A stretch of DNA of 55,735 nucleotides from Actinomortierella ambigua. Lineage: Eukaryota; Mortierellomycota; Mortierellomycetes; Mortierellales; Mortierellaceae. Where the stretch lies: positions 1 through 55,735 of the forward strand of contig JAAAJB010000189.1 in the NCBI GenBank assembly GCA_016098155.1, in the 5' to 3' direction. The notes under the pieces were generated by a model. The model saw only the letters and a list, made by a program, of their open reading frames with translations. It made no database searches and was not told the origin of the DNA. Made by a program: the position numbers and the translations under genes. Positions 1 to 10,185 of the stretch are shown here, piece after piece (the first letter of the stretch is position 1; every line of letters starts with the position of its first letter).

Positions 1-129
1 TAGCATGTGCACTCATCTCTACTTGTCCAGAGATGTGCAAAGGGAGAGGGGGGGGGTTGAGGTCTCGACATGAAGGGGGAGCAGGTCCAACTCAGACTCT
101 CTGATCAAATCGACGTCCTTCCGAAGCCA

Positions 130-477
130 CTAGAGTCGTGCGTGCACTCGGAGTCTCTTGGTGTAGACAGTTGTCCCATCTTCGGTGACAAGTCGAGTTG
201 ATCGACTGTGCCACTGTTCCTGGTGACAAACGACAAGCGAGCCGCTATGATCAAACTTGGTTTGATCGCAATTGAGCTTAAACGTTTCGTAGTGGTAGTG
301 TTTAAGAACATACTCGATGTCGACCACCTTGAAGACCTGCTTTCCCTGGCCACCGACGGAGAGGGATATCGAGTACCATAAACGTGTGTCCATTCTCCAG
401 CAAAGTCCGTAGTGTACAGGTTTAGCAACGGTTGTTAAAACACCACTCCTAGAAAAAAAAAGGAGCAATCTAGACAT
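130..477 (-). CDS. Unrecognised reading frame, possibly the terminal exon of a gene
   Basis: Open frame of up to 115 codons ending in TAG at 130. The C-terminal two thirds has protein-like composition (segments such as 'KVVDIEYVLKHYHYETFKLN' and 'TEDGTTVYTKRLRVHARL') while the N-terminal end is weak. A pyrimidine run followed by CTAG near 446-455 on the minus strand could be a 3' splice site, which would make this the last exon of a gene whose upstream exons I could not find; the next DNA upstream is the duplicated promoter of the secreted-protein gene. I do not recognise the family. It could equally be a relic. Confidence 0.3.
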   Translation of the reverse strand: MSRLLLFFSRSGVLTTVAKPVHYGLCWRMDTRLWYSISLSVGGQGKQVFKVVDIEYVLKHYHYETFKLNCDQTKFDHSGSLVVCHQEQWHSRSTRLVTEDGTTVYTKRLRVHARL

Positions 478-615
478 ATACGCGTTTTGATTCTTTGCAT
501 TTGATCCCTCCTTAATTTTCGGCTAGCCGTAATTCTCTTGGGTGTGTCCCTTGACGCCGTTGATTTTCATCATTCCGTTCTCTCACAGTTTTACTCTTAC
601 GGTTGCTCAACTTCT

Positions 616-701
616 TTCTCCCGGGCCCAATTGACAAGATTGTTCACTTATGGCTCCTTTCACATGTTTATAAAGAGGACATCTGACCCCGACGTCCGAT
701 A
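616..701 (+). promoter_or_regulatory. Conserved promoter of secreted Cys-rich gene 1 (upstream block plus TATA box)
   Basis: Two blocks match the upstream DNA of the inverted paralogue at 14416-15024. Positions 616-646 match 15368-15398 (minus strand) at 30 of 31 bases around the core GGCCCAATTGACAAGATTG. Positions 669-701 match 15271-15303 at 29 of 33 bases and begin with TATAAAG. In both copies the TATA start lies exactly 279 bases upstream of the main ATG, so the transcribed leader is also conserved in length. Confidence 0.7.
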
Positions 702-831
702 CTGACACACACACACTCCCCTCCCGCACAATATAAGATCAACACTCGTATACCTACAATTGCGCCGTTGATCTTACCGAACCCGCGCAAACATCTACTA
801 CATCCGCACCCCTTGAGCCGACATTCATAAG

Positions 832-945
832 GTAACTTGACAGAACTCGCATAACGTCACACAAAGCAGTACTGAGCATAGCTTCTAAATTGTTATTCCA
901 TGTATATTTCTTTGGATCCCTCCCTTCGAACCGCATGACCACCAG
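832..945 (+). other. Predicted 5'-UTR intron of secreted gene 1
   Basis: ATAAG|GTAACTT donor and ACCAG|AG acceptor lie in the leader, with the acceptor two bases before the ATG. The paralogue has the same donor (AAG|GTAACTT) and an equivalent acceptor (ACTAG|AG), giving introns of 114 and 115 nt. A CTAAAT-like branch site is present in both. The intron contains upstream ATGs at 893 and 935. The second opens an overlapping out-of-frame ORF to 1051 when the intron is retained. Confidence 0.55.
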
Positions 946-947
946 AG

Positions 948-1469
948 ATGATTCCACGTCAGCCACGATACCTTGTAGCGACTGCTTTGTTGATATTCTG
1001 CATACTCTGCATCCGTTTCACAAGCGCTCGAACACTTCGAGCTTGCGTTGATGGGAAGCCTGAAGAAGGCTTGGAAGCATGCCCCTGCTACTCTGGGAAA
1101 GTAGTGAATATCTCTGCGCGTGCCCTTGTGAAAGACCCGCCGCGTGAACATGACCGTCACTCTGGAATTGACACTGGAGACGATGTGGGCATCGTGTATC
1201 CCGCAGGGTGGGACGACATGGCGTTAAGCAAGCAGTGTCATGCCAAAAGACGATGTTACGACATCGCAGAGTGTTGCGTCGACATTTGCAATATGGGCAA
1301 TACTGCGCCGTGTGAGACTGAAGTCGACTGCGATACGATCGCTGGGGTTGCCAGAGCTGCAAACTGTCTCGCCGGGCGGCACTGTACGCGGTGGAACAAC
1401 AGTCAGTGCCCGGATAAACCATCGAATGGCGTTCACTGTGTCTGCTATAAGTACAACATAGAATGTTGA
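948..1469 (+). CDS. Small secreted cysteine-rich protein, copy 1
   Basis: 173 residues. The first ~27 residues have a basic start followed by a hydrophobic segment ('LVATALLIFCILCIRF'), a plausible signal peptide. The mature part is rich in cysteine and starts with 'ACVDGKPEEGLEACPC'; further conserved elements are 'PAGWDD', a Cys-Cys pair ('ECCVDICN') and a terminal 'HCVCYKYNIEC'. The protein aligns along its length with the product of 14416-15024: same Cys order, the P-x-GWD motif and the same ending. The start at 948 is supported because the paralogue starts at the equivalent base. No known domain was recognised; an apoplastic or cell-surface role is inferred only from secretion and Cys content. 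3' flanking DNA to about 1576 also matches the paralogue. Confidence 0.8.
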   Translation: MIPRQPRYLVATALLIFCILCIRFTSARTLRACVDGKPEEGLEACPCYSGKVVNISARALVKDPPREHDRHSGIDTGDDVGIVYPAGWDDMALSKQCHAKRRCYDIAECCVDICNMGNTAPCETEVDCDTIAGVARAANCLAGRHCTRWNNSQCPDKPSNGVHCVCYKYNIEC

Positions 1470-2805
1470 AGCCTTTGGTGCACTAGTTTATTTCATTTCC
1501 ATGAACGGATTGCTAATATCTATACTCCACACAATAATATATTCCGTTGCAGTTATCAAATGGTTAAATGCTCTATACCTTGGAGACTTTTCGCAAGTCC
1601 CATGATCTTTTGTCGCTTGGGTGTTGCTGTCAATGGGCAAGGTCGAACAACATGCCCCTGAAAAATGCATTCACAAGCGAGAAACAAAAGGGAGATGCGT
1701 TAGCGAAGAACGAATCTGTGCAACAAAGCGTCCGTTTTCGGATCGTATCTCTTCCAAATAGTTCTCCGACGTACCTTGCGACAATCTTTGAAAATTTATT
1801 CACGCTCAAGGTCTGCCCTCTCGCAGGCACATATCGCCCTAAAAAAAAACACCTCTGCTCTGCCGATCCCGCTACAAGTATTGCTCTCCTGATGAAAGGA
1901 AGGGGGCCAGGAAGGTAGGACATAGAGTGACATCAAACGCCCCTCATTCAGTTTACTCGACAGATCCATAGTGTGGGGCACTAGTAACACCACGATCGGC
2001 TTGTGAAGGAGGCAAGGCACGACCCAAGTTGATGTCTTTGCACGGTCGTGAACTCAGACAAACATCTCGTGCACCATGAGCACCATTAAAAGCGGTGAAG
2101 GCTCACATGTTCCCAAAATGAACGCTGTTGCATGTGGGGGTGGGTGAGAGGAGTAAATTCATGTTTGCGGAGGTTTTTCATCATTTCAATATTCACGAAT
2201 ATCTAGCATTCTTCGTTATCCAAACTAGTTCTCCAAGGGGAGGCGCCAGATCTAGTCAGCTGCACTAATTGGGCAAGGTCGTTAGCGTAACCTGTTGAAG
2301 CTACAAGTTAACCTGTCAAAGCTAGGAGTTTTAGTCTTTACCGTCTAATTTCTGGTTTGAGTTGGTTTGGGTAAAGGAATTGTGACCAAAAAGGGGTGAG
2401 GCAAAAGTTGCCCTTGTGTCCACGCCCGGACAAAAAGTCATTTTGGCAAGTCTAGCTGAGTATAGCAACAAGGACAAGAGTTCTCACTAAATGCCAACCA
2501 AAAACCAATTGGGTCACCACCGTTCCGCTGCGAGCTGCAGAAGTGAAAAAGGGTAGAATATTCAGAAGTGTATCAACATGCCAAGAAAAATAAAGACGAA
2601 GGCGGCCGTAGTATCTTCATAGCTCTCTGTGTAGTTGCTTTTTTTTTCACTCTGTCTCGCCATTTCCAGTACCGTGATTTGACATCAAAACAAGCTCCTT
2701 ATATCCCTCTTCTCAGACACATAGTTCAGGGGAAAGCGGGTGTAAGGGGTGGGGATAGGAGTGTACAAACATGTTCGGAAAGATACCACATACATTCAAT
2801 ATCTA
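1470..2805. other. Intergenic, no supported gene
   Basis: The first ~110 bases are homologous to the 3' flank of the inverted paralogue (about 14341-14415). The rest has short frames on both strands without protein-like composition or splice structure. A 21-bp direct repeat is at 2288-2329. The stretch should also hold the 3' UTR of the minus-strand cyclophilin gene. Confidence 0.5.
2288..2329 (+). repeat. Two tandem copies of a 21-bp degenerate repeat
   Basis: TAACCTGTTGAAGCTACAAGT is followed immediately by TAACCTGTCAAAGCTAGGAGT (17 of 21 bases identical). Function unknown. Confidence 0.6.
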
Positions 2806-4356
2806 TTAGTGCCGGCGATCCCGCTGGTCTCGATCACCACGATCGCGTCGGTCTTTCTCTCGACTACGATCCCGTTCCCGATTATGGTATCGACCGTCTT
2901 TCCTCGAGTCATCACTCCTATGGTGGTCTCTTTCACGGTGCCGCTCTCGCTCTCGCCCAGAATCAGTTCTCCGTGTTGGACTCTTCGATCTTGACCTCGA
3001 CCGCCGTCGGTCGCTGTCGCGACTGGATCGATGCCGTGAATCTCCTCCTCGTCCACCTCCATGACGCTCACCACCACGTGCTGACGGTGAATGTAATGAA
3101 GACGACGATGATGTTGGCGCGCCTCTGCTTGACCTAGATCCACCACGACCCTCTGACTCGAACACATAATCATACGACCTTCCACCACCACCACTCGCTC
3201 CCCCATGGCGGCCGCGCGAGGAGGACGCCGCAGCGTCATCACGATACCTGGAGCGATGTTCCAGATTCAAATCATCCGCAGGGCCAGGTCGTTTCATGTT
3301 CCCCATCCGCTTGACCATCCAATCCTTGTGGAGTTTGCTCACGGACTGTGAAAAGTCAACATGGATACGCCGATCGTCAATCAAGACCTTGTTCATCTTA
3401 AAGTAGGCCTCGCTGCATTCGTCCTCCTTTTCAAACTCGATAAATGCATAGCACAATGAATCCCCCGTCCGTTTGTCACGAATCACTTCACAGCTCAGAA
3501 TGGTGCCAAATCGACTAAAGATCAACTCTAGATCTTCGGACCGCGTCACGGGATTCAGTTGTGCCACAAACAACACGTTCTCTGGAGGCTTGATCTCGGC
3601 AAAGGGGAGATCCCCCACCATCTCGAGCGTCAGCGCCCGCGCCTGTGCTTCCTTCTCTCGTCGGATCCTCTCCTCTTCCTCCGGTGGCAGGATCGACTCG
3701 ATGTCTTCGTCTTCGCCGATGCGCACCGTCGCCAACATGGCCTTGGTCGGCAGAGGCGATTCATCGGGCACGACCAGACCTGGCGGGTCCGGAAAGGGGT
3801 CTTCCAGGACAATGGTGTGTTTGATCCGGATATCCTTGAAAGGTCGAAAGTGGTCGTCGACGATCGCGCCGTTGATCTTGTCCAGGACATCCATGCCCTC
3901 GGCGACCTGGCCAAAGACCGTGAACCGCCCGTCGAGATAGTCGAGTTGGTCCGCCATCGTGATGAAGAACTGAGAGCCTATAACGCCCCTGTTGTCCGCA
4001 GAGGTGTTTGTGGTCGTGGTGGAGGAGGACGAGGTGGTGGAGGCACCGGCGATCGCCATCGAGACCGTGCCCTTTTGACGATGCTTGAGCGAAGGGTGGA
4101 TCTCGGCGGGGAGGTATTTGCGAGAGGAGTGAACAGGGTCCTTGTCGAGGAGGCCAAAGATGGACTCGCCGCCTTGGCCGGTGGCGGTTGGGTCGCCGGT
4201 CTGGACCATAAAGTCGCGCTGGACATTGTGGAAGCAGCAAAAGTTGTAGTACTTGACTTTGCACAGCTTGAGAAAGTTGAGGCAGGTGGTCGGAGCCTGC
4301 TCCGTGTGCAGGTCAATCACAATGTCGCCCACCGAGGTTTCGATCAGCACGCTCAT
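2806..4356 (-). CDS. PPIL4: PPIL4-type cyclophilin with RRM and Arg/Ser-rich tail
   Basis: Intronless, 516 residues. Residues 1-170 are a cyclophilin-type peptidyl-prolyl isomerase domain starting '[20 protein letters not shown]'; the region '[15 protein letters not shown]' has Asn where active cyclophilins have the catalytic Arg, as I recall for PPIL4 proteins. A Ser/Thr run (about residues 105-120) interrupts this domain. Residues ~258-336 form an RRM ('[10 protein letters not shown]' as RNP2, 'LCYAFIEFE' as RNP1). The tail is rich in Arg, Ser, Asp and Gly, typical of splicing factors. The family is nuclear and spliceosome-associated. It shares a 243-bp intergenic space with the divergent NOSIP homologue. 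Antisense frames across it are shadows. Confidence 0.95.
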   Translation of the reverse strand: MSVLIETSVGDIVIDLHTEQAPTTCLNFLKLCKVKYYNFCCFHNVQRDFMVQTGDPTATGQGGESIFGLLDKDPVHSSRKYLPAEIHPSLKHRQKGTVSMAIAGASTTSSSSTTTTNTSADNRGVIGSQFFITMADQLDYLDGRFTVFGQVAEGMDVLDKINGAIVDDHFRPFKDIRIKHTIVLEDPFPDPPGLVVPDESPLPTKAMLATVRIGEDEDIESILPPEEEERIRREKEAQARALTLEMVGDLPFAEIKPPENVLFVAQLNPVTRSEDLELIFSRFGTILSCEVIRDKRTGDSLCYAFIEFEKEDECSEAYFKMNKVLIDDRRIHVDFSQSVSKLHKDWMVKRMGNMKRPGPADDLNLEHRSRYRDDAAASSSRGRHGGASGGGGRSYDYVFESEGRGGSRSSRGAPTSSSSSLHSPSARGGERHGGGRGGDSRHRSSRDSDRRRSRSRSKSPTRRTDSGRERERHRERDHHRSDDSRKDGRYHNRERDRSREKDRRDRGDRDQRDRRH

Positions 4357-4599
4357 GGAGAAGAGTCAGGGTTGATGGATGGCGGGTCTTGGTGGTTGGT
4401 CTTGAGCAAGGGAGGCGTTTGTGCATGCAACAGGTCGGTTTTATTGGGACAAGGCATGCCTTCAGGCTGATCACCTTCCCCTCCGTCAAGCCACCGAATT
4501 GATGCAAAAGACAGAAAAAAAAGGAAATGCCCTCCCCCATTCACGTTCCTTTCATTATTGCAAGGAAGCAAAAAAAAAGAGGACGCATCCAGCTCTATA
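4357..4599. promoter_or_regulatory. Bidirectional promoter region between PPIL4 and NOSIP homologues
   Basis: 243 bp separate the two start codons, so both promoters must lie here or overlap the 5' exons. No clear TATA box was seen. A poly-A stretch lies just before the NOSIP exon 1. The pairing may co-express two splicing-linked proteins; this is inference from layout. Confidence 0.5.
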
Positions 4600-5967
4600 A
4601 TGTCAAGACACTCCAAGAACAACACTGCCCGCGGGCACTTTACCTATGCCGAGAGGCAGATGTTGGACTATGGTACAAAGAAGGTACTCTTCACCATACC
4701 CCCTTGGCTATGGCAGACAGATCCGTTTTCATCGCACAAGGAAGCCAGCCGTCTTTGGATCCAATACCGTTTTTTATTAATGCTCTCTACTTTTACCCAC
4801 TACTCCTCGTCTCACACCACCACGGTCCTATAGCAACGTCTTGGACGGGACTCGATGCGAGACTTTGACGCCTGCTACCTCTGTCTGCAAAAAGCGCGGA
4901 ACCCCGTCAGCTGTACACAGGGTCACATCTCGTGCAAGGAATGCATCTACGAAAACATTCTGGCCCAGCGGGCCGAGATCCAGCGGCAACAGGATCAACA
5001 ACAAGCAGACGAGGCTCGATTGGCGGGCGAGCAGGCCAAGAAGGAGGCTCTGGCCCACCAGATCTTGCTCAGTGAGTTTGAGCGCAGCCAGATGGGTGTT
5101 TTGGCCAAACAGGATTCTGTCCGCGGCACCAAGATGTTGAAGGATGGGCCAGGCGAGAGTCCAAAGGGATCGGCATCTCCGGCCACTCCTACTGTCGGCA
5201 CCAACACTGTTTCACCGTCCTCCAACAAGTCGACCCCGACATTAATAGGCAACAACGACGCTACGAGTGGGAGCAGCGACATCAACAATAATAGGAAGCG
5301 GCCGCTAGAACTCGATGAAGCAGAGCTGGAACGGCGGTCGAAACAGGAACGGATGGAGGTGGCCAAGGTCATTGAAGAGGAAGCAAAGCGGAAAAAGACC
5401 GAGCTGCCGAGTTTTTGGATCCCCTCCCTCACCCCCTCGGAGAACAAGGAAGCCTTCAAGGCCACCAAGGTTCACACTGTGTGCACCGCCTCCAAGGACG
5501 AGCACAAACTGAGGTAACCCAAAAGGAAAAATAGAAAAACTTTGCTTTTTATGCCCTACGGGAAATGGATGCTCAAGATACTCCCTTTCTCTTTCTCACA
5601 CATTCTCCTCCACTCTCTCTTTCTCTCCCTCTCTCTCTCTTCAAGCCTCAAAAACTTGATCCCTGTGCAATTCACCATGACAGTCGAGGACCACGACGAG
5701 GATGAGACCAAGACGGCCAAGGAGTTTGCTTCCTGCCCAGTTTGTGTCAAGGGCTTCACCAACACCACCCGCCTCGCAATCCTCAAGGGCTGCGGCCATG
5801 TCTATTGTGAGGCCTGCGCTCTAAAGTTTGTCAAGAAGGATGGCGTCTGTCAGGTCTGCAACAAGAAGGCCCGTGAAAAGGACATTGTCTGCATGGCCGG
5901 CGAAGGCTCCGGCTTTGCCGGTGGCGGAGCAAAGGAGGCCGTCAAGTTTGGCGTCGCCTTTCAATAG
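4600..5967 (+). CDS. NOSIP: NOSIP homologue (RING/U-box-like, nuclear)
   Basis: Three exons: 4600-4683, 4834-5513, 5646-5967. Phases close to give about 361 residues. Exon 1 is short (28 codons) and encodes the N-terminal 'MSRHSKNNTARGHFTYAERQ'; it matches the NOSIP start and joins in frame to 'QRLGRDSMRDFDACYLCLQ' across the intron. Residues ~36-75 form the first split zinc/U-box-like half ('CYLCLQKARNPVSC...GHISCKECI'), followed by a coiled-coil and low-complexity linker, the conserved 'FWIPSLTP' motif, and a C-terminal half with 'CPVCVKGF', 'GCGHVYCEAC' and 'GSGFAGGGAK'. NOSIP proteins are ubiquitin-ligase-like and found in late spliceosomes. The gene runs convergently toward VPS37. Confidence 0.93.
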
Positions 5968-6425
5968 TAGGGGAGTGAAGGTGGTGGTGGTGGTAGTGGT
6001 GGGAGGAGGGGGAGAGGTGCACTTCCCCCCCCCCCTCTTTTCCCCTCAACTCCAGAGTCGTACAAATAACAAACTTTTTATATTTTCATATTTGTTGTAT
6101 TTTCTTTGTGGTCACTTGCAGGGAGAAGGTTATGACGGATGGTGAGAGAGGAGGAGAAGGATGGGGGGAGAACCCCCTTTTGTCTTTGTGTGTGTGCGCG
6201 GAAGGGGTGGTTGCTACGTGATGGTTGCTATGTGTTTGTTGCTCGATTTTGGGCGCGCGAGCTCAAAAATGTTTTGCCTCAGAATAAAGAGAGAGAGGAG
6301 CTTCTTTTCAATGGCGAGAGGAGGGGAGAGTTGTCGTTTGTCGTTTTGTGTTGTTGGGAAGGCGGTCCGACAAGTCAAACAGCGGCCAAGAAAGAAAAAA
6401 AAACAAATAAAATGCCTGCTCGATG
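5968..6425. other. Convergent 3' intergenic region NOSIP/VPS37
   Basis: 458 bases between the two stop codons, holding both 3' UTRs. It contains GGT-rich and poly-C runs and an AATAAA at about 6281-6287 on the plus strand. No gene seen. Confidence 0.5.
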
Positions 6426-8972
6426 TTACAATACAACCCAAGACTCGCCATTGCCATTGGATCCTCCTCCACCGCTTCCTCCATTGCCAGTCCGTGCAGA
6501 CTCGACATCGGCAAGGCTTGGTGCTGGCTGAGCGCCATTGACAAGGGAGCCAGAGTTGGTGGAGCCGTGTCCCAGTCCTGCAGAACCCATACTGCCACCA
6601 CCACCTGGCCCTCCTGTTATGATGCCCAAGGAAGCACTGGGCGTCGACAGGGGTTTCAGTGTTGAGGCCAGACGCTCATTCTTCATCCCTCGCATATGGT
6701 ACACTTTCCGTAGTTCCCGATACTGCCGGATGAAGCTGTCAGTATCCAATCTGTCCTCCAAATATGATAGCTGTACCGAATCCGACAGTTCCTCCGACTC
6801 GGCCATTGCTGTCCGAAGCCTGGAATGCATATTCTCCGGCTTGAAACGCTATTTTGGAAAGAAGTGAAGGAGGAAGGATAGGGGTTATAGGTATGAGAAA
6901 CATTTTGTATTTTGTATACGTGGCAGGTTATTTTTTTCACCATCCAAACACAAGACGAAAAAAAAATCTGAGCAAGTCTGCCTCTGCGTACCCATAATGC
7001 ATCCTGTTGTTGCCGAAGCTTTTCCTCTAGTTGTTGCTGTAACCTGACAGCCTCCTCATATCCAGTTGTAGTCCTCGCATGAAGATCCCTTAATTCGGCT
7101 TCCATAGCAAGTGTTCGACCTAAATGGGCATTGGTGTCGAGAAAGAGTAGGAGAAAAAAAAAGGTAAGGTTGGGTGGCCATATCGATCCATGACCAATTC
7201 ATTGAATCCTTTGACGACAACATTGGCAGCAATAAGAAACAGAGTCCAGGACGTACGAGCAACGTTGTCATTGCCAGCCCACCACTCGCGCTTGAGTATC
7301 CTGCTCTCGGCAACCATCTTGAGATTGTTGACAAAATGCTCAAAGGCAATTGGGCTTTCCAGTAGCTCTGTGACTTGATCCTGAGTCAATCCAAGTACAA
7401 TCTTGGCTTCTATCGACTGAGCTGCTGCATAGCTGGCTGTGGAGGATGGCGAGGAGGATGCTAACGACGCGACGGCGACCATCAGATGGAGGCAAAATAA
7501 AACATGGACGGTGAAACGTTAGAATGAAAGTTTGAGCAGGGAAAGAGAGCCGTACAACGCCACATATATAGTTCAGAGCCGACGATCTATCCTCCCCCGT
7601 CCCTTTCTTTGTTGCATCATTCATTTTGACTTTAGCCTTCCTGGTTCTTCAAATTCTCACACTACACAAAAGTCGAAAAGATTCACGTTATCTGAAGAAT
7701 GAACACAAGAAAAAAAAATTACACTTCTGGGTGCAATCCAATTCCTTACCATTTCCATGGTTGCCAAGACTGTTGGTACTGCTGCCTCCATAGGCTGTGT
7801 GCGAGTTGGTGCGGGCGGGTATGGGTGGTGGCGGTTTGTGAGCATAATCGTACGAGGGAGGGTTCTGGTCGATTCTTGTCCTGTTTGCCATGCTGCCATT
7901 GACACTGTCAATGCCATTGATACCCATATGACCAAGAGGCTGTTTTGCTGTTGTTGGATGGTGAAGGGATGGTGCATGGTGAGGAGGGTGGTGTTGACTG
8001 TGGCTGCTACTGCTGGTGGTATTGCTATTGTCGTTGTTGCTATGGTTGGTATTGTTATAGTTGCTGCTGCCGTTGTTGTTATTGAGCTGAAGACTGCCCA
8101 TGCTCGTTGCCAACGAATTGACGCTACTTGATCCGGTCCGATTAAGATGATGGTGTTGAGGGAGGTAATGTGGATCGACCAAGACGCCGGTTTCTTGGAT
8201 AGAATCGACAAGCTCCTTGACCAGGGCCCCGAGGTTGGCATAGGTGAACCACCCATCTGGCTTGAGTTTCTCGTGGCCTGTGACCTCGGCCGGGTGCACG
8301 GATCCGTCGACATACAGATGCCGGACAGTTGGAAAGATGGTGATCCGGGGAGGCACCTCTGGGAAGGACGGTGGTAAGAAGATTGTCATGGTGACAGGCT
8401 GTGTCCTGCTCAGGTCCTGGGGCAGTCGTCCCGAAGTCGAGGATGCAATGGGAGAGGACGGCGTGGACGAGGACGAGCTGCCCAGGTTGAGGATCACGTT
8501 GAACAGGCTGTCATCGACCGAAGCTGGCCTCACAGACGGGACCATCTTTAGCATCATGTTGATGTGCTTTTTTCGGCTGCGTATCATCATTTGATTGCCC
8601 CAGGCATTGAAGATGGTGACAGGGAGAGAGAACAGAGTGTGAGAGTGTGAAAGAAAAAAGAAGAGAGTGTGAGACAGCTGTTCTCTCTCTTAACAAAGAA
8701 CAAACAGCAAGTACAACAAACAGGAGCAGCAACAACAACAACAACAGAGAAAAGGAAAACCACGCGTGTTACGCTCAACGCTTGAGTTCACCATGGCATG
8801 CATGCAGCATGGATGCCAAGGCCAATTCTTGCCACCGTGAGGTAGTTGGCAGAGATGTGCTTTCTCGGTCCCACTAGACATGGACTGTTTGGGCATTGGG
8901 CACTTACAGTTCCTGGGCAAGGTCGTCATTATTGCTGGATATCTTTCGACCCCATTGTGCGAGCTTCTCCAT
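6426..8972 (-). CDS. VPS37: VPS37 subunit of ESCRT-I
   Basis: Five exons on the minus strand: 8972-8908, 8576-7750, 7460-7257, 7119-6992, 6848-6426. They sum to 549 codons (548 residues) with consistent phases. The N-terminal ~180 residues resemble the UEV-like domain of VPS37A ('TMTIFLPPSFPEVPPRITIF', 'HPAEVTGHEKL'). A low-complexity Asn/Ser/His/Pro linker with a 'PPSYDYAHKPPPPIP' stretch follows. The C-terminal half is a Mod(r) domain: 'QSIEAKIVLGLTQDQVTELL', a coiled coil ('EEAVRLQQQLEEKLRQQQ'), then 'MAESEELSDSVQ' and 'DTDSFIRQYRELRKVYHMR', the most conserved part. A Gly-rich tail ends the protein. ESCRT-I sorts ubiquitinated cargo at endosomes, and VPS37 joins VPS23 and VPS28. Exon 1 encodes only 21 residues and is the least certain part. 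Confidence 0.9.
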
Positions 8973-10185
8973 GCTTGTGGGGTTTTCAATAATGAGGGGG
9001 GGGGTATAGACGTGTATGGGACGGCTAGAAAAAGAGTGAGCAACTGAAAGCCAGAGAGTGCTCGCAACTGCGGATGGCAAGATGGATGGAGGAAAGAAGG
9101 ATGAGGAAGGAGGTAGGTGGGGTATTTTTTGGTCGGGGTGCCCTAGAGATACTGCCGAGGCATTGAAGAGTGAAAAAAAAAAAGAGGCGAGGAAAGAAGA
9201 GAGTAGCGTAGCAAACAGGCGAGTGAGTAATGAGAAAAGAATGTGTGCGAGATGAACAACCCCTCCTAATGCTGCATTAGAATACGCCACCACCCAACCC
9301 CACTCCACTCACTCACTCCACCACGCTTCACTGACACACACACTCTCATTCACACCCCACTCACTCCACTCCACACGCTCCCCCCCCCCCACCTGGTGGA
9401 GTGGAATGGTCACCACATATACACACACACACACACACACTCACACCTCCCATAACGAATACATTGTTGGTGGACTCTTGGCTGTAGTTGAACACAAAGA
9501 AACCCTTTGGTCATTTGTGGTCATTGCTCATCGCTGCATTGTCCAGGACATCATTCCCTTTTTCTGTTGCTGCTCCGCTGTCCCCTGCCAGCATATGAAC
9601 GTGCCCTTTTGTTCTTTTTGCGGCACCACTTACGGCGAGGGCAGCACAGCAGTGTTGAACGTGTTTTCAGGGTAATAAAACGGTGCGTGGATTGAGTGGA
9701 GTGAGTGAGAAAGAGAGAGAGGAAAAAAAAAAAAAAAAAAGAGTTGCAGGTGGAGTGGAGTGACGTCCAAATCAGTCCGTTGCAGAGGGAAGGATCTATC
9801 AGTCAATCAATCAATCAATCAACCAACCAACGGTTGCTGGGGGGAGTTCGGTCTGTGAGTAAGGCATGGTCCAGTCGGTCTACTTGGCGCCTTTTTATAC
9901 CTCTTGGCAGGGGTACTTGTGCGAGAGTGAGCTTGTTCTAAACGGATGTCCATGCATGTTTGTACACATGTCCCACACATCTTGACCTGCCGCTGTTCTT
10001 GGCGGCAACGCCATTTTTAAATTCCTGTCAGGCTCAGTGAGTTCAGATGCTCAGCCAGTCAGCCCGACCATGCAACACTTTCCCCCGTCCTTTCCCCCTC
10101 GGACCCTTTCTAGGATGGTCATTCCTCAAGCCTATTTTGTTTTAGGTAAAAATTAGCACTATCAATTTAAAAGTATTTTCTCTTT
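8973..10185. other. Intergenic between VPS37 and MCM4
   Basis: Holds the VPS37 promoter and leader and the MCM4 3' UTR. It is rich in simple sequence: a CA run at 9418-9440, C runs near 9381-9391, a long A tract at 9723-9739, and many CACTCCACTC / GGAGTGGAGT motifs in opposite orientations (about 9300-9410 and 9690-9765). No protein-like frame was seen; the Thr/His frame over the CA run is an artefact. Confidence 0.5.
9418..9440. repeat. CA dinucleotide microsatellite
   Basis: Uninterrupted AC repeats of about 11 units, a length likely to vary between strains. Confidence 0.9.

Noticed and set aside
935..1051. Overlapping upstream frame as a second protein
   Set aside because: Its start lies in a probable 5'-UTR intron, and its similarity between paralogues follows from nucleotide homology. 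Kept only as a possible regulatory element.
3559..4470. 303-codon plus-strand frame antisense to the PPIL4 gene
   Set aside because: It mirrors the third-position bias of the real minus-strand gene and shows no domain; PPIL4 motifs are unambiguous on the other strand.
9406..9675. 89-codon frame starting in the CA repeat
   Set aside because: Composition (Thr-His run, then mixed) is explained by simple sequence; no signal, domain or intron support.
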